A stretch of 9,489 bases of DNA from CAYSBE01 sp046309355 (GTDB lineage Bacteria > Bacteroidota > Bacteroidia > UKL13-3). Made by a program: the position numbers and the translations under genes. The notes under the pieces are model-generated. The model worked only from the letters and a program-made list of their open reading frames with translations. It made no database searches and was not told the origin of the DNA. The DNA is taken from contig JBKCPL010000006.1 in assembly GCA_046309355.1 (NCBI GenBank), positions 1 through 9,489 on the forward strand, given 5' to 3'. Of this stretch, positions 1-7,500 are shown in pieces. Every line of letters begins with the position of its first letter. Position 1 is the stretch's first letter.

Positions 1-1629
1 CGTTACAGGTGTATCGAATTTTTTACACGCTTCGCCCATGCCTTTGATGGCATGCACAAATTGGTAATACACTTCTTTGTTGTATGGATTTCCAAAATTC
101 AAACAGTTGGTAACGGCTGCAGGTTCAGCACCTGAACACACGAGGTTACGTGCTGCTTCGCTCACGGCTATCATACCACCCACAAACGGATTGGCATGTA
201 CAAAACGGCTGTTGCAATCGGTGGTCATGGCAATGGATTTATCGGTGCCTTTTACTTTTACCACAGCTGCATCGCTGGGTGCATTGGTGGTTTGGTTGAT
301 GGTTCCCACCATCGAATCGTATTGGTTGTACACCCACCTACGTGAGCAGATATTGGGATGTGCCGTCATGGATTGCGCAATGGTTTTTGCTTCTTCTATC
401 GAACAGTCTTTGATGGCATTGATATCGAACTTGGCAATCTCAGCAAAGTATTTTGGCTCTTCGTACTCCCGGTGATATACCGGAGCACCACCACCCAATA
501 CCAGACTTTCGCCTGGAATATCTGCAACAAGTTCGTTGTTCATGTAATATTGCACACGACCTGTATCGGTTACTTCACCAATTTGCGCGTAGGTCAAATC
601 CCACTTTTCAAATATGGCTTCAAATTTTTTCTCAAATCCTTTTTTCACAATTACGAGCATGCGTTCTTGCGATTCAGAAAGCAGAATTTCCCAGTCTTTC
701 ATATCTGCCTGACGCATCGGAACTTTATCGAGCCACACTTTCATACCGGTTCCACTTTTCGCGCTCATTTCGCTGGTTGAGCAGGTGATGCCTGCCGCAC
801 CCATATCCTGCATGCCCACTACACCACCGGTTTCAATCAGTTCCATGGTGGCTTCCAATATCAGTTTTTCCCAAAACGGATCGCCCACCTGCACCGATGG
901 CAAATCTTTGGCTGAATCTTCCGTAATATCTTTTGAAGCAAATGCCGCACCGTGAATGCCGTCTTTGCCCGTAGCCGAACCATAAATATAAACAGGGTTA
1001 CCAATTCCTTCGGCAATCGCACTAACTGTTGTACCCACTTTGGCAATACCCACGCTCATGGCGTTTACCAGCGGATTGATGTTGTAGCAATCATCAAAAT
1101 ACACTTCGCCACCAACAGTTGGGATGCCAAATGCATTGCCATAATTGCCGATGCCTTTTACCACACCACGCACGAGCCATTTGGTGCGTTCGTTTTCAAT
1201 ATTTCCAAAACGCAGCGAGTTAAGACCTGCTATGGGACGTGCACCCATCGAAAAAATATCGCGGTTGATACCGCCCACACCTGTAGCTGCACCTTGATAG
1301 GGCTCCAGCGCACTTGGGTGATTATGCGATTCAATTTTAAATGCACAAGCCAATCCATCACCGATATCAATCAATCCTGCATTTTCTTCACCCGCTTTGG
1401 CCAACATATTTTTGCCTTCGCGTGGAAGCGTTTTCAGCCATACAATGCTGTTTTTGTACGAGCAGTGTTCACTCCACATCACCGAGTAAATACTCAGTTC
1501 GGTGAAGTTGGGTGTGCGGCCCAGTATTTCTTTTATTTTTTCAAATTCTTCGGGTAAAAGTCCCAGTTGCTGCGCTTGTTCGGGTGTTGCCGCTTTGCTT
1601 ATTAATGCGTGTTCCACTTCGTGTGTCAT
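1..1629 (-). CDS. purL: Phosphoribosylformylglycinamidine synthase, short-form PurL subunit (3' end cut off by window edge)
   Basis: PurL catalyses the ATP- and glutamine-dependent conversion of FGAR to FGAM, the fourth step of cytoplasmic de novo purine synthesis. The visible 543 codons align by eye along their whole length with Bacillus-type PurL. Landmarks are the LGRTPNFTE segment (about residues 36-44), MWSEHCSYK (51-59, with the presumed catalytic His55), FKIESHNHPSALEPYQGAATG (97-117, nucleotide and metal binding), FSMGARP (126-132), PTVGGE (169-174), QDMGAAG (274-280), LSESQER (317-323), and in the second half WVYNQYD (432-438), AMTTDCN (467-473) and ICSGAEP-like VCSGAEP (497-503). 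The frame is open to position 1, just before the expected GGNVS-type motif. Short PurL is usually about 740 residues, so roughly 200 are missing. The ATG at 1629 is fixed by an in-frame TAA immediately upstream. Short PurL lacks the glutaminase domain, so PurQ and usually PurS partners must be encoded elsewhere. No frameshift or missing key residue was seen. Confidence 0.97.
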   Translation of the reverse strand, partial: MTHEVEHALISKAATPEQAQQLGLLPEEFEKIKEILGRTPNFTELSIYSVMWSEHCSYKNSIVWLKTLPREGKNMLAKAGEENAGLIDIGDGLACAFKIESHNHPSALEPYQGAATGVGGINRDIFSMGARPIAGLNSLRFGNIENERTKWLVRGVVKGIGNYGNAFGIPTVGGEVYFDDCYNINPLVNAMSVGIAKVGTTVSAIAEGIGNPVYIYGSATGKDGIHGAAFASKDITEDSAKDLPSVQVGDPFWEKLILEATMELIETGGVVGMQDMGAAGITCSTSEMSAKSGTGMKVWLDKVPMRQADMKDWEILLSESQERMLVIVKKGFEKKFEAIFEKWDLTYAQIGEVTDTGRVQYYMNNELVADIPGESLVLGGGAPVYHREYEEPKYFAEIAKFDINAIKDCSIEEAKTIAQSMTAHPNICSRRWVYNQYDSMVGTINQTTNAPSDAAVVKVKGTDKSIAMTTDCNSRFVHANPFVGGMIAVSEAARNLVCSGAEPAAVTNCLNFGNPYNKEVYYQFVHAIKGMGEACKKFDTPVT

Positions 1630-1745
1630 TTATGAGGGCAAATATGCTGATAATTTGACTGACCGTGAATAAATGTGTAAAGATAATTTCGCCCAGCATA
1701 CCAATTAACTCTCTGCTTTTATTTACTTGCCAAAAAATCTAACGA
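1630..1745. promoter_or_regulatory. Divergent intergenic region between purL and the secreted nuclease gene
   Basis: This 116-bp spacer must hold the start signals for both flanking genes, which point away from each other. On the minus strand, TATCTTTA (plus-strand TAAAGATA at 1678-1685) is one mismatch from the Bacteroidota -7 consensus TAnnTTTG and lies about 48 bases upstream of the purL start. I could not find a well-spaced TTTG-type -33 partner for it. On the plus side, no good -7 match was seen before 1746. The nuclease leader ends in an A-rich stretch (GCCAAAAAATCTAACGA) with no Shine-Dalgarno sequence, as is usual in this phylum. That the region carries promoters follows from the layout; the specific box is weak. 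Confidence 0.4.
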
Positions 1746-4298
1746 ATGAAAAGAACTTTCTCCACCTTACTCGCACTTCTTTTATTGTATATGTCGAATG
1801 CACACGCTCAAGCGGTGCTACCCACTTTATGGAATTTTTCCAATCCGGCTATTGAGAATCCACCCCTTGGCTGGACTACAGCACTGAACACAAATGGAAA
1901 CCTTACTTACAGCGGCAGTTCAAATTCAGTTGGTGGCGATAACATTTCGTGCAGGCTCGATGGTACAGGCGAAGCGGTGACGATACAATTTGCCGAACGT
2001 GCAGGAGAGCTTAGCTACTGGATGCGTGGAACGGGCATTTCGCCCAATCCGTCTTTTACCGGAACATTCAGCGTTCAGGAGTCGGTAAACGGCACAACCT
2101 GGACCGATATGCGAACATTCACCACCGCCAATCCCGTTCCCGCAAGCATGACCCGCTTTGTAAGTCAACCGTCAGCTACAGCGCGCTATGTAAGATTTTT
2201 TTATACGGCTAAAGAGTTAAACAGCAATGTAGCGCTTGACAGCGTTATGTTGAAACAGGCACCTGCGTGTACCTGCCCGGTTATAGTGGTAAAGTATAAT
2301 AACATTCAACAGGCAAATGGTGCTACGGTAGTTACAGGAACACAAACAACGCTTAATTTTTTACTAGAAAATAAAGGCACTGTTGATGCGATGACGGTTG
2401 ACAGTATTTTATTTACGGGCGATGCCGCCCAAGATTTTACGGTTACACAGCATCCCACTACACTGGCTGCCAACTCAAGCGGTACGCTCACACTTGATTT
2501 TTCATCGGGTGAAAACGGTTCTCGTATTGCATTTATGAATATTTACACCAACGATCCCGAAAAAAATCCGTTTACTCTTAGGCTATACGCTATTGGCGGC
2601 ACGCTTGCCAGCGAACCTCTGATGCATCCTGCGGCATTTCAGGCAGCGAATATAAAACCCTTTGGTATGGATATTTCGTGGCAGCATCCTGCAACACGAC
2701 CCGAAAAGTACTTGGTACTACGTAAACAAAACTCTTCGGTTACTGAAAATCCGGTTGACGGACAAACCTATCAGCGTGGCGATTATATAGGTGCTGCACA
2801 GGTTATGTATGTGGGTACTGAATCGCCTGTGCTTAAACCCACCTTTATTCATGCCAATTCAACGTATCATTTTAAAGCGATTGCGTTTAACGGGCCATCG
2901 GGGTTTGAAAATTATTTAACCGCTGCTGCACCCGTTACCTCGGCTGCTACACCCGGTAAACAGCCGGGCACGTACTATTCCGGTATTCAGTCGGCAACTG
3001 CTACGTTTGTTTCGGATTTAAGTTCAAAAATTTCAGCTCACGATACCGTATTTTACAGCTCGTATATACCCAGCTTTGTCAATCCGTTTATTACACGTGA
3101 TACCACACAAGGCCGCAAAGTGGTAAATTGTGCTTACACAAATCTGCCTTATGTATATACCGAACCATTTTTGTGGTGGACCGGTACCAACAGCGGACAG
3201 TTAACACGTGAGCACACATACGCACAAAGCTGGATGCCTACACGCAATCAATTTTCAGGTTGGCCTAACGATAATGCCGGCAAAGAACTGACTGAATACA
3301 ACGATTTGCATAATTTATATCCATCCAATCAAACAGCTGCAAATGCTGTTCGAAGCAATTTGCCGTTTGGCGAAGTAGTGGGAACGCCCACCTATATATC
3401 TCCAACGGGTATGGGCAAAAAAGGATTAAATGCAGCCGGTGTGGAAGTGTGGGAACCCCGTGACGAACACAAAGGCGATGTGGCACGTGCGCTGTTTTAT
3501 ATGTGTGTATCCTATAATGGATTGCGAGGCAACACATGGACGTTGCCCTCCGGTCAGGATCAGGCTGTATTGAAGAAGTGGCATTTTCAGGATTTGCCCG
3601 ATAACTGGGAAATTGCCCGACATGAGTTTATTGCCTCATTACAAAAAAACCGCAATCCGTTTATTGATAGTGTAAATTTTGCCTGCCGCATCAATTTCAG
3701 CACCATGACGTGGATTGCCACACCACCCGTTGATTGCGGAATAAAAGAACCCCGAATAACCATATTGTCACCTGACAATGAACTATGGACCACTACGGGT
3801 TTTATGAACAGCCGTAAAGTAAGATGGACCAGTGATGCAGTAGACTCCGTTAAAATTTCCTTATTCATAGCAGATACATTGTACATGAATTTGGGTGTTG
3901 TTAAAGCAAGCGATACAGTTTATACTGTGGATGACAATTTGGTGTTGCCTGTAACTACAGGCCCAATAGCCAAAATTAAATTAGAAGCAACCAATGCCAG
4001 TTATAGTGTATTCAGTAAGCCATTTACCATTATTCTATCGGGTGCGCTACCGGAGAGTGGCTTTAGCAATCGCATAGCTGTATATCCCAATCCTGCACAA
4101 AATGCAGTAAACCTTATCCTGAAACAGCCCCAAGAAGTTAAATCCGTTATTCTCACAGATGCAGCAGGCAGATATATTTCAGCGCTATCAGAACTGAATT
4201 ACTCAAACGTACTCCATTTGCCGGCATCCGGGGTGTATTTAGTTCACGTTGCCGGTACATCAGAAACGTATACAGTTAAAGTGGTGTCGGTACAATAG
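1746..4298 (+). CDS. Secreted multidomain endonuclease I family nuclease with T9SS type A sorting domain
   Basis: This is an 850-residue exported nuclease. A signal peptide (1-21, hydrophobic LLALLLLYM, cleavage after AHA) is followed by a beta-rich jelly-roll-like domain (about 27-170), a choice-of-anchor-D/Ig-like domain (178-285) after a CTCP cysteine pair, and a fibronectin-III-like domain (298-400). The endonuclease I domain spans about 405-648. It shows REHTYAQSWMP (488-498) with the presumed general base His490 and metal ligand Glu489, DLHNLYP (520-526) with a likely metal-binding Asn, RSNLPFG (536-542), and a C-terminal DNWEIARHEFIA...NRNPFID pattern (619-641) like that of EndA and Vvn. 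These enzymes cut DNA, and often RNA, non-specifically in the periplasm or outside the cell. An Ig-like domain (670-764) and a T9SS tail (776-850: YPNP, DAAGRY, LPASGVYLV, YTVKV) follow, predicting export across the outer membrane by PorU-type processing. The start is fixed by an in-frame TAA at 1740-1742. The two N-terminal beta-domain assignments are the least certain part. Confidence 0.93.
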   Translation: MKRTFSTLLALLLLYMSNAHAQAVLPTLWNFSNPAIENPPLGWTTALNTNGNLTYSGSSNSVGGDNISCRLDGTGEAVTIQFAERAGELSYWMRGTGISPNPSFTGTFSVQESVNGTTWTDMRTFTTANPVPASMTRFVSQPSATARYVRFFYTAKELNSNVALDSVMLKQAPACTCPVIVVKYNNIQQANGATVVTGTQTTLNFLLENKGTVDAMTVDSILFTGDAAQDFTVTQHPTTLAANSSGTLTLDFSSGENGSRIAFMNIYTNDPEKNPFTLRLYAIGGTLASEPLMHPAAFQAANIKPFGMDISWQHPATRPEKYLVLRKQNSSVTENPVDGQTYQRGDYIGAAQVMYVGTESPVLKPTFIHANSTYHFKAIAFNGPSGFENYLTAAAPVTSAATPGKQPGTYYSGIQSATATFVSDLSSKISAHDTVFYSSYIPSFVNPFITRDTTQGRKVVNCAYTNLPYVYTEPFLWWTGTNSGQLTREHTYAQSWMPTRNQFSGWPNDNAGKELTEYNDLHNLYPSNQTAANAVRSNLPFGEVVGTPTYISPTGMGKKGLNAAGVEVWEPRDEHKGDVARALFYMCVSYNGLRGNTWTLPSGQDQAVLKKWHFQDLPDNWEIARHEFIASLQKNRNPFIDSVNFACRINFSTMTWIATPPVDCGIKEPRITILSPDNELWTTTGFMNSRKVRWTSDAVDSVKISLFIADTLYMNLGVVKASDTVYTVDDNLVLPVTTGPIAKIKLEATNASYSVFSKPFTIILSGALPESGFSNRIAVYPNPAQNAVNLILKQPQEVKSVILTDAAGRYISALSELNYSNVLHLPASGVYLVHVAGTSETYTVKVVSVQ

Positions 4299-4304
4299 AT
4301 TTAG

Positions 4305-4368
4305 TATTAATGTGCAGCATTAGTTGAATTATTTTGGGTACATTTTTTAGGGCACATTTCTATTAATA
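4305..4368 (+). terminator. Weak candidate terminator hairpin after the nuclease gene
   Basis: TATTAATGTGC (4305-4315) can pair with GCAC (4352-4355) and ATTAATA (4362-4368), leaving a 6-base bulge and a 36-base loop. It begins seven bases after the stop codon. The stem is AT-rich, the loop is long and there is no clear T-tract directly after it, so this is not a convincing intrinsic terminator. It is listed because of its position only. Confidence 0.18.
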
Positions 4369-4547
4369 GTCAATAAACGTTTAGAATCAGTCTCTTTGGA
4401 GTAGCTTTAAAATAAAATATATCCATATTTTCGTAAATTATAAAATTAAGAAAATCAAGCAATTAATAAAAAACCTTAATGCATTAAATAATTATTTACT
4501 ATTAATACTTGCATTTTACTATCCAGTTTTCCACCTTCACGATTCTA

Positions 4548-4555
4548 AATATTTG
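4548..4555 (+). promoter_or_regulatory. Candidate Bacteroidota -7 promoter element for the giant beta-helix gene
   Basis: AATATTTG differs at one position from the phylum consensus TAnnTTTG and lies 32 bases before the start codon at 4588. A matching TTTG-type -33 box at 19-21 bases spacing is not evident; the nearest T-rich stretch, TTTTCC at 4527, is slightly too close. This is a single weak motif in AT-rich DNA. Confidence 0.25.
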
Positions 4556-4587
4556 CTTAAATACAATAATTTATAAATAGTATACTT

Positions 4588-7500
4588 ATGAAAAAACAAT
4601 TACTAACCCACAAACAAAGTCGTGTAGGATTATTCCTTACGCTGCTTCTTCTCGGTATTTCAGTACAGGCGCAAATTGCCGGCTACACATTTACCAACAC
4701 CTTGGGTACCTACACACCAATAACTGGAGGTACTGTATTAAGCACAACTACGGATGATGACAATAACTATGCCTTGCAACCCATAGGTTTCAACTTCACC
4801 TACGGTGGTGCAACATACACCACAGTTGGTATTAGTGCGAATGGTTATGCCAGGCTTGGTAACACTACAGGTGTATTTTACGGAAACGTACTTTCTAACC
4901 AGTTGCAAACACTAAGCCCATTAAATGGTGACTTGCAGGGGAAAGGATTAGTTACCAGCGAAATAAGAATACAAACCATAGGCACCGCGCCCTCACGTGT
5001 TTGTGTAATACAATGGCGTGATTGGGGCCGTTACCTTAACACATCATTCCCAAGTGATACACTAAACTTTCAGATTCGTATACGCGAAGACAGTAGTGCT
5101 GTTGAGTTTGTATATGGACCTTGTGCATTAATATCAACTGGTACAGGTCCTTGGAACGTAGGAGTAGGTATTAATGGAGATTTACTTACAGATTACAGTA
5201 TCCGCACAGGTGCCTCTTTCATTACAAATACTGCAGCCACTGCGAATACGCAACAAATCGCTGCAAGCAATACCGCATTTCCTGATCTTGGACGCACGTA
5301 CCGATTTATGCCTACCCCAATGACGCTTGATTCGGTATATACACTTCAAAATTCATTAGCGACCACACGGGGAGCTACTAATCAGGTGATATTGAATGTT
5401 AAAGTATACACTACTGGACTTGTATCGCCTCTCAGTGTCTCTAACCTGAATTTTAATACAAACGGTTCAAGCGCTATTTCAGATATTACAAATGCTAAAC
5501 TTTATTTCACTGGAACGAATAATACGTTCAATACCACTTCGCAATATGGTTCAACCATTGCATCTCCGAGTGGAGCAATGTCATTCAGTGGTACACAAAA
5601 CCTTCAACCCGGTGTAAACAATTTCTGGTTAACCTATGACGTAGCGAATACAGCAGCAGTCAATAATTTATTAGATGCCGAGTTTAATACAATCACAATC
5701 AATTCAACTCCGGTTGCCCCTTTAAACACTACGTCTCCGACCGGAGCTCGTCAAATTAAAGGAGCATTGAGTGGTACCTATACCATCGGAGCAACAGGGA
5801 ATTACACTTCCATAACACAGGCATTGGGTGATTTATCATCGCTGGGCATGATTGGTCCAGTAATTTTTGAACTCACAGATCCATTGTATAATTCAAGTAC
5901 AGGTGAGGTGTTCCCTATTACCTTATCAAATGTTAGTGGTAGTAATGCTGTAAATACAATCACACTTCGCACGGCAAATCTAAACACAGCAACCATTACC
6001 GGAAACTCAGCTAGCTCCATATTTATTGTAGAAGGAGCAAAATATTTTACTATTGACGGCCGCTGGAGTTCAACTGATACAACCAAAAATCTGATTATAG
6101 AAAATACCAATACGACTACAACCGCAAATGTTATCATTTTCAGAAATGAGGCTTCAGCTAATACGGTAAGAAACACGATTATTCGCTTTGCCAGTAATAA
6201 TACTAGTACTGCACCAACAAACGGAGCAATATTTGTGGGTGGAACAACAAACTTAATTGGCGTAGGAAACGATAGCCTCACATTTATATATAACACGTTT
6301 GCACCATCAGGTGGTCTATATTATGGATCTGCCATAAGCTTTGTGGGCCAGTCGTTAACTCAGCAAAACGACTGGGCTCGTATAGATTCGAATTGGTTTT
6401 ACGGACACCGCATATTCGGTGTGTATGTAGCCAGTAATAACAGTGGTAACGGACGTCAGTTTTTAATTAGAGGAAACAGCTTTTACGATACAGTTTCTGT
6501 AGCTCCAAACCTTAATGCATGGACAGGTACTCATAGTGATATATACATGAATCCTGCAAATGCTGCGTCATGGGGCCACCAGATTATTGGTAACTATATG
6601 GGAGGTCAAGGGCCATTTGCCAGTGGACCACGTCAGTTTATTAACCCTGGAACGGCTTTCATATATACAATTTGGTACAATGCCAGCAATATTACAGCCG
6701 GTGCACGCATTGCCAATAACTGGGTTACCAATCAGATTTATAATCAGGCAGGTACAGCCAGTTTCTATTATCCGTATCATATTTACATAAGTACAGGTTA
6801 CGTAGATGTTTTAGGAAACGTTATAGGACACCCGACTGATACACATAGTGTTAGATACGATAACAATAGCGGTGTGTGTATGTATGGTATTTATATGTTC
6901 CATTCAGCGCCAACCAGTATTAAATTCAATCGTATTCAGAATGTTACAGTCAATAGTACCGGCTCTAATGGATATGTAGCTATTTATCATTCCACTACTA
7001 CTATTGGAGAAGCTTTTGTGGATAGCAATATTGTTAACCGCTTCTTCACACGTGCATCCAGCACCTCTACAGTAACCTGTGCGGCATTTGGTGGTATGTT
7101 TATTTCAAACAGCTCGCCTACTCATTATATACGTGGCAATGTTATTGGTGGAGTGGGAGTAGAAGATTCCATATCGGTATTCAGTTCAAATCCGCTTAAC
7201 CCATCAGTTTCCGTACCTGTAACCAGCAGCATGTATGGTATTTATAACAATGCAGGTATTGGTCAGGTATTGAATAATTATGTTGGTAATTTATATACCA
7301 ATAGTAGCAGCACCTCTACAAGTACAGGCGCCAGTTTGGTGGGTATTCACCAAGCAAGCGGTACAGGTGGAGGTATTGTAGCCAATAATACGGTCAGCGA
7401 TTTAATTAATAGAACTACAGCTGGAAACATTACTTACGGCATTACTTCGTTAAGCGCCACGGCTGTGCTTACCGGAAATACAGTACGTAACCTAACAACC

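Larger units (their letters stand above)
4299..4587. other. AT-rich gene-free spacer of 289 bp
   Basis: No plausible coding region on either strand was seen here. The stretch is strongly AT-rich and separates two co-oriented secreted-protein genes, so the downstream gene probably has its own promoter. It holds an imperfect inverted repeat just after the nuclease stop (4305-4315 with 4352-4368), a 10-bp palindrome CTATTAATAG (4360-4369) and a 12-bp palindrome TTAATGCATTAA (4476-4487). A candidate -7 element lies near 4548. In DNA this AT-rich, short palindromes arise easily by chance. Confidence 0.7.

Noticed and set aside
77..788. Three overlapping plus-strand open frames of 111-140 codons
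   Set aside because: All are antisense to the conserved second half of the visible purL, overlap one another, and show no family resemblance.
952..1557. A 201-codon plus-strand open frame opposite purL
   Set aside because: It lies wholly antisense to strongly conserved purL codons, and its product is rich in Phe, His, Cys and Thr with no recognisable domain; it is a shadow frame.
1746..1809. Signal sequence read as a membrane anchor or lipoprotein signal
   Set aside because: There is no lipobox cysteine; the short hydrophobic core followed by AHA fits an ordinary signal peptidase I site, consistent with the C-terminal T9SS tail.
5802..6296. A 164-codon minus-strand open frame inside the beta-helix gene
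   Set aside because: It is the complement of a Thr/Asn-rich coding stretch, giving an artificial Val/Phe/Ile-rich, membrane-like product. The plus frame is continuous and carries recognisable domains.
6560..6790. Open frames of 70-76 codons on both strands at the same place
   Set aside because: Both overlap the uninterrupted giant frame and neither has independent start signals or recognisable content.
7060..7320. Short direct repeats as a possible CRISPR array or mobile element footprint
   Set aside because: The repeats are only 12-16 bp, irregularly spaced and in frame within coding sequence; they fit rung duplication in the protein.
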